Source: Actinoplanes philippinensis
Lineage (GTDB): Bacteria; Actinomycetota; Actinomycetes; Mycobacteriales; Micromonosporaceae
Reading direction: 5' to 3'
DNA: 64,000 bases
NCBI RefSeq assembly: GCF_900113015.1
Contig: NZ_FONV01000009.1
Span: 310,001-374,000 of the forward strand
This document shows, piece after piece, positions 25,713-33,931 of the stretch (position 1 is its first letter; the number at the start of each line of letters is the position of its first letter). Both the position numbers and the translations under genes were made by a program. The notes under the pieces were generated by a model. It searched no databases and was not told where the DNA came from. It saw only the letters and a list, made by a program, of their open reading frames with translations.

Positions 25713-26828
25713 TCAGTCGCGCCTCTCGCCGAAGGGGTGGATGACCACTCCCCGCACCACCCGGTTGACCTCGCCGCCGGGGAACGGGTTGTCCGGGGTG
25801 TGGCCCAGCGCCAGCGAACACGCCAGGGCGGCGAGCTGGGCGGGAATGATCGCGGCGGCCGCCCACACGGCGTCCGGCAGGCCGGGTTCGCGGGGGACGT
25901 GCCAGTGCAGGGTGTCGAGGCCGTGGGTGGAGTCGCCGATCAGCACCACCCGGTCGGCGCCGAGTGATCCGATCAGCTCGCGGGCGAGGTCGAGATCGTA
26001 CGCGCGCCGGTACGCGTCGCCGGAGACGAAGATCGCGGCGAGGGTGCCCGGGGTGAGCGCGGCCTTGGGGCCGTGCCGGAAGGCCAGCGTCGACTCGCCC
26101 CAGGCCGCCACGTCGCCGGCGGTCAGTTCCAGGCATTTCAGCGCCGCTTCGCGGGCCAGGCCGGTGAGGCTGCCCGAGCCGAGATAGACGAGACGGTCGG
26201 GCCGTGACGCGGTCACCGTCTTCTCGATGCCGGTGGTGTCGGCGAGCACGGCGGCCGCCGCCCGGGCGAGCGCGTCGACGTCGACGTCACCGGCCAGGCA
26301 CAGGTGCGCGGCCAGGATCATGCTGGTGAACGACGAGGTCATGGCGAAGCCGCGGTCGTTGGTGGCCGGCGGCAGGGTGATCACCACGGCGTTGGCGGCG
26401 TGCGCGTACCGGCGGACGAGGTCGCCGTCGGCGTTGCAGGTGATCAGGAGGTGGCGGGCCGCGGGGTGCAGCCGGTCCAGCAGCGCGGCCGCCGCGACGG
26501 ACTCCGGGCTGTTGCCGCTGCGGGCGAAGGAGACGAGCAGCACCGGCCGGTTGCCGGCGGTCAGGGTCTGCGGGTCGGTGACGATGTCGGTGGTCGGCAC
26601 GGCTTCGACCGGGCGGTCCAGCAGGCGGGTCAGTTCCGGGGCGAGCACCTGTCCGGCGTAGGCCGAGGTGCCGGCGCCGGTCAGGACGACGCGGGTCGCC
26701 GGGTCGCGCAGGGCGGGCCCGAGGACGTCGTCCAGCCGGGTGCGGGCGGCTGTCACCAGGCGCCGGGTCGCCTGCCAGACGGAGGGCTGCTGCTCGATCT
26801 CCGCCCGGGTGAAGTCACTGTCGGTCAT
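25713..26828 (-). CDS. SIS-domain sugar isomerase (AgaS-like)
   Basis: A ~371-residue protein with two SIS domains. SIS motifs: TGAGTSAYAGQ and SFARSGNSPES in the first half, then YLGSGSLTGLAREAALKCLE and STLAFRHGPKAA in the second. This arrangement is that of AgaS, galactosamine-6-phosphate deaminase/isomerase, which makes tagatose-6-phosphate and ammonia. GlmS/NagB-like glucosamine activity is the alternative. ATG 26828 is preceded by GAGGAGCGGA; the upstream ATG at 26843 has no such site. It is the first gene of the five-gene operon, facing the GntR gene. Confidence 0.87.
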   Translation of the reverse strand: MTDSDFTRAEIEQQPSVWQATRRLVTAARTRLDDVLGPALRDPATRVVLTGAGTSAYAGQVLAPELTRLLDRPVEAVPTTDIVTDPQTLTAGNRPVLLVSFARSGNSPESVAAAALLDRLHPAARHLLITCNADGDLVRRYAHAANAVVITLPPATNDRGFAMTSSFTSMILAAHLCLAGDVDVDALARAAAAVLADTTGIEKTVTASRPDRLVYLGSGSLTGLAREAALKCLELTAGDVAAWGESTLAFRHGPKAALTPGTLAAIFVSGDAYRRAYDLDLARELIGSLGADRVVLIGDSTHGLDTLHWHVPREPGLPDAVWAAAAIIPAQLAALACSLALGHTPDNPFPGGEVNRVVRGVVIHPFGERRD

Positions 26829-26845
26829 TCCGCTCCTCGCCATGC

Positions 26846-26917
26846 TTCTGGTCTGGTGCTGGAAAGCTACTGGTATGCAACTGGTCTGTCAACGGTCGTG
26901 ACCGGTATGGTGCTGGT
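26846..26917. promoter_or_regulatory. Three repeated operator-like boxes between AgaS-like and GntR genes
   Basis: Three related 18-bp direct repeats: TTCTGGTCTGGTGCTGGA (26846-26863), TACTGGTATGCAACTGGT (26868-26885) and GACCGGTATGGTGCTGGT (26900-26917), consensus CTGGTnTGnnnCTGG. The starts are 22 and 32 bp apart, close to whole helical turns. They recall the ACTGGT half-sites bound by DasR-type GntR regulators. Binding is inferred. Confidence 0.7.
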
Positions 26918-26928
26918 AGCGTTGCGGC

Positions 26929-27678
26929 ATGGAAGCGAGTCCCCTGATCGGCCCCGACACGATGCCCCTCTACCTCCGGCTCGCCGACCGCATCGAGGAG
27001 GATCTCCGGCAGGGCGACGGCTCCGACGGCGCCCGCCTGCCCTCCGAACGGCAACTGGCCGACCGCTACGAGGCGTCCCGCGTGACCATCCGCGCCGCCC
27101 TCGGCGAGCTGCGGGAACGCGGCATCGTCGTGTCGCTGCCGGCGCGCGGCTGGGCGATCGCCGCCGCCCCCCGGCCGCGCGGCGCCGGCACCGACGGCCG
27201 GGTCCTGGGCTTCACCGACCTCGCCCACCAGCGCGGCCTCACCATGCACAGCCGGGTGCTCTCCACCGAGGTGCGCCCGGCCACCGTCCGCGAGGCCGAG
27301 TTGCTGCGGACCGTCGCCGGCGCCGACCTGTTCGAGATGAGACGCCTGCGCTACCTCAACGACCTGGTCATCGCCGTCGAGCACAACCGGCTCCCGCTGG
27401 CGGTCGCCCCCGCCCTGGCCGGCACGGACTTCTCCCGGCGCTCGCTGTACGAGGTGCTGCGGGAGGCGTCACCGAAACAGCAGCCGCACTACGCGGACTA
27501 CTCGGTCGAGGCGCGCAACGCCACCGCCGAGGAGCTGATCCAGCTGGAGATCACCGGACCGGTCCCGATCCTGTCGGCCACCCAGCTCACCTTCAACCAG
27601 GAGGCCGTCCCCATCGAGCTGACCGTCCAGGCGTACCGGGGAGACCGTTACACCTTCCGGGCCTCCATCACCGACTGA
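26929..27678 (+). CDS. GntR-family regulator (HutC/UTRA type)
   Basis: A 249-residue regulator with an N-terminal GntR winged helix (LPSERQLADRYEASRVTIRA, residues ~30-72) and a C-terminal UTRA ligand domain (~95-245). The ending SATQLTFNQEAVPIELTVQA and YRGDRYTF is typical of DasR/NagR-type proteins, which sense phosphorylated amino sugars. Divergent from the amino-sugar operon with three boxes between them, it is the obvious local regulator. The ATG at 26929 has no clear ribosome site. Confidence 0.92.
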   Translation: MEASPLIGPDTMPLYLRLADRIEEDLRQGDGSDGARLPSERQLADRYEASRVTIRAALGELRERGIVVSLPARGWAIAAAPRPRGAGTDGRVLGFTDLAHQRGLTMHSRVLSTEVRPATVREAELLRTVAGADLFEMRRLRYLNDLVIAVEHNRLPLAVAPALAGTDFSRRSLYEVLREASPKQQPHYADYSVEARNATAEELIQLEITGPVPILSATQLTFNQEAVPIELTVQAYRGDRYTFRASITD

Positions 27679-27712
27679 CAGCGCCGTCACTGCCGGTGGA
27701 TAGCCTGGCGCC

Positions 27713-28189
27713 ATGACCACTGCCGACTTCACCGCCGCACTGCCGCGCAAGCGGATGGGCGCCGGGCTCCTGCTCTGCGACGAACGGGGCCGGGCGCTGC
27801 TGGTCGAGCCGACCTACAAGTACCACTTCGAGATCCCGGGCGGCGCGGTCGAGGCCGACGAGTCGCCGTACACCGCGGTGGTACGCGAGCTGAAGGAGGA
27901 GCTGGGCCTGTCGGTGCGGCCGGGCCGGCTGCTGGTCACCGACTGGGTGCCGCCGCGACCGGACCGTACCGAGGGCCTGATGCTGCTCTTCGACGGCGGG
28001 ATCCTCACCGCGGATCAGACAGCGCAGATCCGCCTGCCCGCCGACGAGCTGCGCAGCTGGGCCTGGTGCACGCAGCAGGAGGCCGACCAGCGGCTCTCCG
28101 GCCTGCTGGCCCGCCGCCTCGCCGCAGCGGTCCGGGCCCGGGCCGACAACACCACCGCCTACCTGGAGAACGGCTACCTCGTCGCGTGA
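27713..28189 (+). CDS. NUDIX hydrolase
   Basis: A 158-residue Nudix protein hydrolysing a nucleoside diphosphate linked to another group X. The Nudix box is complete: GGAVEADESPYTAVVRELKE followed by ELGL (residues ~42-65), with the Mg-binding REL..EE core. The substrate cannot be told. It starts 34 bp after the GntR gene and may be co-transcribed. It converges on the SDR gene with only 7 bp between stops. Confidence 0.92.
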   Translation: MTTADFTAALPRKRMGAGLLLCDERGRALLVEPTYKYHFEIPGGAVEADESPYTAVVRELKEELGLSVRPGRLLVTDWVPPRPDRTEGLMLLFDGGILTADQTAQIRLPADELRSWAWCTQQEADQRLSGLLARRLAAAVRARADNTTAYLENGYLVA

Positions 28190-28196
28190 CCCAGGG

Positions 28197-28949
28197 TCAC
28201 GAGCGGTAGCGGCCGCTGAGCACGCCCAGCACGTCGGCGTAACGGCCCTCGGCGACGGCGTTGCGCTGCCACTTCACGCGCTCGACCAGGATCTGTTCGG
28301 CCTCGGGGCCGGCTTCGAGCAGGGTCATGACCTCGTCGAGGAAGTCCTCCAGAGGCATCGCCATCTCGGAGTTCCGCTGGTTCATCAGCGCGGTCCGGGT
28401 GGCCGGCGGCACCAGCTCGATGACCTGCACGCTGCTGCCGGTCAGCTGGACCCGCAGGCTTTCGGTGTACGAGTGGACGGCGGCCTTGGTGGCGTTGTAT
28501 GTCGGGGTGGCCGGCAGTGGCACGTACGCCAGACCGGAGCTGACCGTCATGACGGTCGCGGCCGGCCGGGCGAGCAGGCCGGGCAGGAAGGCGTTGATCA
28601 ACCGGATCGGGCCGAGCAGGTTGACCGTGACGGTGCGCTCGGCGACGTCGAGGGACGCCGGGTCGCGCAGGTCCTCGAGCTCCATGATGCCCGCCATGGT
28701 GATCAGCGTGTCCAGCTCCGGGTAGCGGACGGCCAGGTCGTCGCGGGCCGCGATGATCGACGCCGGGTCGGTGGTGTCGATCGTGACGGCGCCGATGCCG
28801 GGGTGCTCGGTGCGGATCCGGTCGAGCAGTGCGGTGCGGCGGCCGCCGACGATGACGGCGTTTCCCCCGGCGTGCAGGCGCAGCGCCAGTCCGAGGCCGA
28901 TGCCGGAGGTGGCGCCGGGGATGAAGACGGTGTTTCCGGTGATGTTCAC
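28197..28949 (-). CDS. SDR-family oxidoreductase (DltE-like)
   Basis: A 250-residue short-chain dehydrogenase. The motifs are GATSGIGLGL (residues ~11-20), TMAGIM in place of NNAG, the catalytic Ser in MTVSSGLAY, and YNATK. The ending fits SDRs annotated DltE-like. NADP(H) preference is suggested by GGRR after beta-2. Substrate unknown. Its 5' leader holds a perfect 14-bp-arm palindrome starting 23 bp before the ATG, yet no regulator gene is adjacent. Confidence 0.9.
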   Translation of the reverse strand: MNITGNTVFIPGATSGIGLGLALRLHAGGNAVIVGGRRTALLDRIRTEHPGIGAVTIDTTDPASIIAARDDLAVRYPELDTLITMAGIMELEDLRDPASLDVAERTVTVNLLGPIRLINAFLPGLLARPAATVMTVSSGLAYVPLPATPTYNATKAAVHSYTESLRVQLTGSSVQVIELVPPATRTALMNQRNSEMAMPLEDFLDEVMTLLEAGPEAEQILVERVKWQRNAVAEGRYADVLGVLSGRYRS

Positions 28950-28971
28950 TGGGTTCCCTACGGTGACGATT

Positions 28972-29055
28972 GCGGAGATGCGGACGTGTCCGCATCTCCG
29001 CGGCGATGGAGGCGAGAAAGCACGTCACGGAATGCGATGCGGACGTGCGTATCCG
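28972..29055. promoter_or_regulatory. Perfect palindrome and second copy upstream of SDR gene
   Basis: 28972-29001 has 14-bp arms GCGGAGATGCGGAC / GTCCGCATCTCCGC around a GT centre. A second, imperfect copy, GATGCGGACGTGCGTATCCG, lies at 29036-29055. The core GCGGACGTGTCCGC resembles TetR-type operators. In RNA the first element would also form a strong hairpin just before the SDR ribosome site. Confidence 0.7.
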
Positions 29056-29149
29056 AGCCGGGACGGGGCCGCCATCGCTGTCGGCCCCTTCTCCCTGCCG
29101 TGCATCCAGCATCGCGGCAGAGAGAAGGGACCGGAAGGCCACGTTCAGC

Positions 29150-30064
29150 CTAGGTGCGCGACACCCTGGCTACCGGCCGGCCGCGGGTGATCTGCGCGGC
29201 GGCCTCGGCAAACGCGCCGGGCTGCTCGAGATGGCCGAAGTGGCCGCTGCGTTCGAGGGTGACCGACCGGGCGCCGGGAATCCCGTCGGCCAGCCGGCGC
29301 GCCCAGGACGGGCCGGCCAGGAAATCGTGGCGTCCGGCGATGACGACGGTCGGGGCGGTCAGCTCGGCGAGGCGGTCGCGGACGTCGAACGGGACCGGAT
29401 CCGCGGCGCCGGCCGGTTCCGCGTACATCCGCAATCCGGCCTGGAAGGCCGCGAACTCGTCGCGCCGGGCCCAGAAGTCGGCGAAGTAGAGCGGGACGGC
29501 GGCGGCGAAGGCCCGGCTGAGCGCGTCGTCGCCGTCGGCGACGGTGGCGAGCGCGGCGCGGAACAGGCCGGGCACGGCTGCGGCTTCCGGTACGTCCGGG
29601 TGACGCTGCGGGTACGCCTCGAGCGCGGCCATCCCGTCCGCCCAGAACTCCGCTCCCCCGTACGGCGACGTCGAATACAGGATCAGCCCGGCCACCCGGT
29701 CCAGGTGTTGCAGGGCGTAGGTCTGGGCGACGAAGCCGCCGTAGGAGTGACCGAGCACGTACACCGGGCCGGCGTCCAGATGGTCGACGACGGCGCCGAG
29801 GAACCGTGCGTACGTCGCGAGCCGGTAACCGCCGCCGGGCAACCGCCCGGACTCGCCGGTGCCCACCGGTTCCGGATAGACCATCGTGAAGTGTTCTTCC
29901 AGCTCCGGTGACCGCAGATATGCCCAGTCGAGGCCGGGCCCACCGGAGTGTGCGACACAGTACGGGCCACGCCCGGCCACGTGGAACACCTGCCGGACAC
30001 CGTCGATCTCAAAGCTCTCGTCTCTCACCCCGCCATCGAACCGGGGCCGGCCCGCTCTCGCCAT
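29150..30064 (-). CDS. Alpha/beta hydrolase, proline iminopeptidase-like
   Basis: A ~304-residue alpha/beta hydrolase of the S33 type. An HSGGPG oxyanion motif occurs near residue 40, the nucleophile elbow is GHSYGGFVAQ (~Ser105), the acid is in IAGRHDFLAG, and the catalytic His is in SGHFGHLEQP. Proline iminopeptidases remove N-terminal proline, but many members are general hydrolases. The start is uncertain: ATG 30064 or GTG 30028 are both possible, and the frame opens at 30091. It is divergent from an AraC regulator that may control it. Confidence 0.85.
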   Translation of the reverse strand: MARAGRPRFDGGVRDESFEIDGVRQVFHVAGRGPYCVAHSGGPGLDWAYLRSPELEEHFTMVYPEPVGTGESGRLPGGGYRLATYARFLGAVVDHLDAGPVYVLGHSYGGFVAQTYALQHLDRVAGLILYSTSPYGGAEFWADGMAALEAYPQRHPDVPEAAAVPGLFRAALATVADGDDALSRAFAAAVPLYFADFWARRDEFAAFQAGLRMYAEPAGAADPVPFDVRDRLAELTAPTVVIAGRHDFLAGPSWARRLADGIPGARSVTLERSGHFGHLEQPGAFAEAAAQITRGRPVARVSRT

Positions 30065-30135
30065 ACTGAGATCTCGCAGACACATACGCATTCACCACCG
30101 CGCCCGGGGCGGGAGCCGCCGGTATCCTCCGCGCG

Positions 30136-31065
30136 GTGGACAAGATCAGCGAGGCGGTCACCACCGCACGAGCCGGCCGGGCCGTGGCCGTGCGCAACCG
30201 TTACGCCGGCTCCTGGGTCACCCGTTTCCCCGCCATCAACGGCGCCGGCCTGCACATCATCCGGCAAGGGACACTGTTTCTCATCCCGGAGCACGGCGAC
30301 GCGGTACGGCTGAGCCCGGGTGACGTCGTCTTCGTGCCGCACGGGCCACCGCACGGGTTCAGCGACGGACCGTGCGCGTTCCGGGATCTGCCGCCGGCCC
30401 GCACGCCGTCGCCGGACCCGGAGCCGTACGACGTCGACTTCGTCTCCTGCTGTTACCACCTCGACCGCGGGCGCGGCCATGAGCTGCTCACCGGGCTGCC
30501 CGACGTCATCACGCTGCGCGCCGACGATCCGGGGGTGCGAGGACTCGCCGATCTGCTCGGTGAACACGCGTCCGGAGAGCACCCCGGCGACGACGTGGCG
30601 CTGCCCGCGATCATGGACCTGCTGCTGGTCCGGCTGTTGCGCATCTGGCACGACGGGCAGGGAGTCGCGCCGTCGCTCGATCCGGGTGTCGCGCGAGCCC
30701 TGACATCGATCCAGGAGAATCCGGAGAAGCCCTATTCCGTACGGCAGCTGAGCGCTCTGGCGCGGATGTCGCCCGCTTCGTTCGCCCGCCGGTTCAAGGA
30801 GGTCACCGGCGACACGCCGGGGGCCTACCTCATCCGCCGGCGGCTCGGCCGGGGCGCCGAGCTGCTGCGTCACACCGACCTGCCGCTGACCGTGATAGCC
30901 GGGCGGCTGGGTTATGCGACGGAGTTCAGTTTCTCGGCCGCGTTCAGCCGCGAGTACGGTGTGGCGCCCGGCCGCTTCCGCCGCCGGCACCGCGACGAAC
31001 CGGCCACCCCGATCCGGCCATCGGTCAGCGGTGCTCCCGGACGCGTGCCACCGGCCACCCGATGA
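30136..31065 (+). CDS. AraC-family regulator with N-terminal cupin domain
   Basis: A 309-residue regulator with an N-terminal cupin (residues ~10-130, with LSPGDVVFVPHGPPHGF) and a C-terminal AraC double helix-turn-helix (~190-290). The latter contains SVRQLSALARMSPASFARRF and the signature IAGRLGYATEFSFSAAFSRE. This is the Cupin_6/AraC layout common beside oxidoreductases and hydrolases. It is divergent from the iminopeptidase-like gene. The start is GTG 30136, and the 3' end overlaps the convergent small gene by 41 bp. Confidence 0.9.
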   Translation: MDKISEAVTTARAGRAVAVRNRYAGSWVTRFPAINGAGLHIIRQGTLFLIPEHGDAVRLSPGDVVFVPHGPPHGFSDGPCAFRDLPPARTPSPDPEPYDVDFVSCCYHLDRGRGHELLTGLPDVITLRADDPGVRGLADLLGEHASGEHPGDDVALPAIMDLLLVRLLRIWHDGQGVAPSLDPGVARALTSIQENPEKPYSVRQLSALARMSPASFARRFKEVTGDTPGAYLIRRRLGRGAELLRHTDLPLTVIAGRLGYATEFSFSAAFSREYGVAPGRFRRRHRDEPATPIRPSVSGAPGRVPPATR

Positions 31066-31276
31066 AGTCCGCGACCTCGTCGTCCGGGGTCGATTCGTCG
31101 ACGACCCATTCCTCCAGGGCTTTCCGCAGGGACGGGGGTACGCCCGGCGTGACGACGTCGTTCTCGTAGTCGGCCCGGTTTGCGGCCTGCGTACGGCGGG
31201 CCTGGTCGGCGAGGAAGGGCGCTTCCAGGTATCGCCGGACGTGGACACGACAGCGTTCCTCGCCGCGACCTGCCAT
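31025..31276 (-). CDS. Small conserved-looking protein of unknown function
   Basis: An 83-residue protein. ATG 31276 follows an ideal ribosome site (GGAGGTTCACCG), so the earlier ATG at 31297 is not used. The sequence is charged, with a helical first half and an acidic end (DESTPDDEVADFIGWPVARV). I recognise no family. It lies 25 bp downstream of the MarR gene on the same strand, so it is probably co-transcribed. It overlaps the AraC 3' end by 41 bp on the opposite strand. Confidence 0.65.
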   Translation of the reverse strand: MAGRGEERCRVHVRRYLEAPFLADQARRTQAANRADYENDVVTPGVPPSLRKALEEWVVDESTPDDEVADFIGWPVARVREHR

Positions 31277-31301
31277 CGGTGAACCTCCGAACGACATCCG
31301 G

Positions 31302-31832
31302 CTAGGAACCGTGCCGGGGGCGGGACGATTCGAGGCTGCGCACGACGTCGGCGGTGGCGAGGTTCAGCTCGTCCAGGACGGTGACGAGTTGCCGCAGCAG
31401 CTCCGGCGGGTGCTGTTTCATCAGGGCGTCCACCCGGTCGCGCAGCGGCGCGAAGAATCGCAGGGTCTGCTCCTCGACGTCCGGGGGGATCCGCAGGGTG
31501 ACGACCCGCCGGTCGCGGTGCTCCCGGGAGCGGACCACCAGGCCGGCGCTCTCCAGGCGGTTGATCAGCGTCGTCGTCGCGCCGGTGCTCAACCCGATGC
31601 GGCGGGCGAGGTCCTTGGGCGAGATCGGGGTCCCGCGATCCTGGGCGTACGCCACGTGACCGAACGCCTCGGCGTCGGCGGTCCCCACCCCCAGCCATCG
31701 CGCCACGTGCTGTGTCACGTCCATGGTCGAGGTCACGTACTGATTCAGGGCGTCGATGACCTGGTCGGGCAGGGGCATCTGCCGTCGCACGCCCGGATCG
31801 ATCGCGGAGTCCACCCCATCAGCTGCCGTCAT
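31302..31832 (-). CDS. MarR-family transcriptional regulator
   Basis: A 176-residue MarR regulator. The winged helix is GTPISPKDLARRIGLSTGAT, TTLINRLESAGLV with wing SREHRDRRVVTLRI (~75-125), flanked by dimer helices. ATG 31832 is preceded by AGAGGATTGTG and is preferred over the open frame start at 31901. It is divergent from the FAD monooxygenase at 31971, with palindromes in the gap, so it likely represses that gene and itself. Confidence 0.88.
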   Translation of the reverse strand: MTAADGVDSAIDPGVRRQMPLPDQVIDALNQYVTSTMDVTQHVARWLGVGTADAEAFGHVAYAQDRGTPISPKDLARRIGLSTGATTTLINRLESAGLVVRSREHRDRRVVTLRIPPDVEEQTLRFFAPLRDRVDALMKQHPPELLRQLVTVLDELNLATADVVRSLESSRPRHGS

Positions 31833-31878
31833 CACAATCCTCTCGCGGTCGATGCGCTCCCCCAGCCTAGCAGAGTTG

Positions 31879-31914
31879 ACTTGAAATTTAAGTAGCTTCA
31901 TTATGGAGCTACTT
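31879..31914. promoter_or_regulatory. Probable MarR operators
   Basis: Two adjoining inverted repeats in an AT-rich patch between MarR and the monooxygenase: ACTTGAAATTTAAGT (31879-31893), and AAGTAGCT / AGCTACTT (31890-31897 and 31907-31914). They overlap the likely promoter. Binding inferred. Confidence 0.7.
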
Positions 31915-31970
31915 CAGAATCGTACCTTCTCCCGCCGGGGCGACCACCTCGGCAGACCGCAGGAGCAACC

Positions 31971-33209
31971 GTGTCAGACACCACCTCGGAACACCGCCGG
32001 CCGCCGCGCGTGCTGATCACCGGCGCCAGCATCGCCGGCCCGGCTCTGGCCTGGGGCCTCACCAGGATCGGATACGACGTCACCCTGCTGGAACGCTCGC
32101 CACGGCAGCGCGAGACGGGTCAGAACATCGACATCCGCGGGCTGGGCCGCGAGATCCTGCGCCGGATGGGCATCGAGGACGAGGTCCGCGGAAACCTGAC
32201 CGGCGAGCACGGCACCCACTACGTCGACGACGACGGTCACGCCTACGCGACCTTCCCCCGCGAGGAGGGCCGCGACGGTCCCACCGCGGAGCTGGAGATC
32301 CTGCGCGGCACGTTCGCCGGGATGCTCGTCGACCTCGTCGAGAACACCGCCGATCTGCGGTACGGCGACTTCGTCACCGCCGTGCGCCAGGACGCGGACG
32401 GGGTGGACGTCGAGTTCGACAGCGGCGCCCGTGACCGGTTCGACCTGCTCCTGGTCGCCGAGGGCCGCAGTTCCCGTACGCGGAGGCTGCTCTTCGCCGA
32501 TCGGACGCGCTACCGCGACTTCGGGGCGACCATCACCTACGGCACGATCGAGCGTCTGCCCGGCGACACGGACTGGTGGGACTGGTACACCGCCGTCGGC
32601 GGCCGGGTCGCCAGCCTCCGGCCCGACAACGTCGGCTCCATGCGCGCCACCCTGTCGTTCGCGTCCGACCCGATGGGGTACGAGGACCTCCCCGTCGAGT
32701 CCCAGTTGACCGTCCTGCGGGAGCGCTTCGCCGGGGCCGGGTGGCAGACCCGGCGCATCCTCGACGGATTCACCGCCCGGCCGGAGGAGTTCTACGTCCA
32801 GCGCGTGGAACAGGTGATCATGTCGACCTGGAGCAGCGGCCGGGTCGCGCTGCTCGGCGACGCCGCCTGGGGCTCGGGCCCCACCGGCATGGGCACCACG
32901 TTGTCACTGGTCGGCGCCCACGTCCTGGCCGGTGAGCTCGCCGGGACGTACGCCGCGAACGGCAACCACCCGGGGCGGGCCTTCGCCCGCTACGAGTCGA
33001 TGCTGCGGCGCTACGTCGACAGCGCGCAGGGGCTGCCGCCCGGCGGCGCACGGCTCCTGCACCCGTCCACGCGGGCCGGGGTCACGGCGATCCGGGCGCT
33101 GCACCGTCTCACCGCGACCCGGCCGTTGCGCAAACTGCTGCAGAACAGCTCGTTCACCAGCGCACGGCACGTCCCGGACCTGCCCGAATATCCCTTGTTG
33201 AGGAGCTGA
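31971..33209 (+). CDS. FAD-dependent monooxygenase
   Basis: A 412-residue flavoprotein of the para-hydroxybenzoate hydroxylase class. N-terminal FAD fold: VLITGASIAGPALAWGL (~14-30), then an acidic beta-2 end (LLERS). The second FAD motif is VALLGDAAWGSGPTGMGTT (~292-310). TetX-like and aromatic hydroxylases share this plan, with oxygen and NAD(P)H as co-substrates; the substrate is unknown. GTG 31971 follows AGGAGCAACC. It is under the divergent MarR regulator and may detoxify an antibiotic or aromatic compound (inference). Confidence 0.9.
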   Translation: MSDTTSEHRRPPRVLITGASIAGPALAWGLTRIGYDVTLLERSPRQRETGQNIDIRGLGREILRRMGIEDEVRGNLTGEHGTHYVDDDGHAYATFPREEGRDGPTAELEILRGTFAGMLVDLVENTADLRYGDFVTAVRQDADGVDVEFDSGARDRFDLLLVAEGRSSRTRRLLFADRTRYRDFGATITYGTIERLPGDTDWWDWYTAVGGRVASLRPDNVGSMRATLSFASDPMGYEDLPVESQLTVLRERFAGAGWQTRRILDGFTARPEEFYVQRVEQVIMSTWSSGRVALLGDAAWGSGPTGMGTTLSLVGAHVLAGELAGTYAANGNHPGRAFARYESMLRRYVDSAQGLPPGGARLLHPSTRAGVTAIRALHRLTATRPLRKLLQNSSFTSARHVPDLPEYPLLRS

Positions 33210-33239
33210 CGCGACCCGTCGGGCGGTGCCGGGCAGCGC

Positions 33240-33839
33240 CTAGACGGGCGGCCAGTTACGCAGGGCGGTGGCGGCGACCTGCTGGAGTTCCGCACGGGTC
33301 GCGCCGCCGGCGGCCTGCACCGCCATCCCGTTCGCGATCGTCATGACATACCGGGCGATCAGGTCCGGGTCGGCGCCGGCCGGCAGGTCGCCGTCGGTGA
33401 CCGCCTGCCGGAAACGGTCGCGCAGCAGCCGCTGACCTCCGGCGCGCCACTCGGCCAGCACGTCACGGGCGATCCGGCCGGTCTCGCCGACGGCCAGCGC
33501 GCCCTGGACCCCCAGGCAGCCGGAGGGGCAGCCCGGCTGAGTGTTGGACTCCACCGACCCGGCCAGGAAGGTCTCGGCCACCGCCCGGGCGTCCGGGGCA
33601 CGCAGGGCGCGGACGACATACGCCCCGGGGCCCTGCTCGTAGCGCCGCAGCACCTGGCGGAAGAGCGCCTCCTTGTTGCCGAAGGCGGCATACATGCTCT
33701 TGCGGGAGATGCCCATGGCCTCGGTCAGGTCGGCCAGGCTGGCGCCCTCGTAGCCCTGCGCCCAGAAGACCCTCATCGCCTTCTCGAGCGCCTCGCCGGC
33801 GTCGAAGGCCCGTGGCCGGCCGAGCTGCATCCTCTCCAT
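33240..33839 (-). CDS. TetR-family transcriptional regulator
   Basis: A ~199-residue TetR regulator. The DNA-binding domain has GRPRAFDAGEALEKAMRVFW and ADLTEAMGISRKSMYAAFGN with KEALF (~5-60). The C-terminal part resembles the TetR_C domain with PGCPSGCLGVQGAL common beside SDRs. ATG 33839 (or 33830) is chosen over 33851. It is divergent from an SDR at 33932, and two near-identical palindromes fill the gap. Confidence 0.9.
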   Translation of the reverse strand: MERMQLGRPRAFDAGEALEKAMRVFWAQGYEGASLADLTEAMGISRKSMYAAFGNKEALFRQVLRRYEQGPGAYVVRALRAPDARAVAETFLAGSVESNTQPGCPSGCLGVQGALAVGETGRIARDVLAEWRAGGQRLLRDRFRQAVTDGDLPAGADPDLIARYVMTIANGMAVQAAGGATRAELQQVAATALRNWPPV

Positions 33840-33857
33840 GACATGGATCATACCGCT

Positions 33858-33914
33858 TGTGCACCGATCGGTGCCGAAGTGCTAGGTTTCCTTTCGGCAC
33901 CGATCGGTGCCGAA
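33858..33914. promoter_or_regulatory. Duplicate TetR operator (GCACCGATCGGTGC)
   Basis: The palindrome GCACCGATCGGTGC occurs twice, at 33861-33874 and 33897-33910. The second is extended to a perfect 22-bp palindrome (33893-33914) with outer bases TTCG/CGAA. Centres are 36 bp apart, between divergent TetR and SDR genes. Confidence 0.85.
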
Positions 33915-33931
33915 GTTTGGGGAGGTCAGAG

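Noticed and set aside
28972..29001. Considered as an intrinsic terminator of the hydrolase gene
   Set aside because: It lies ~150 bp beyond that gene's stop and only 23 bp before the SDR start, with a second copy nearby, which fits an operator better.
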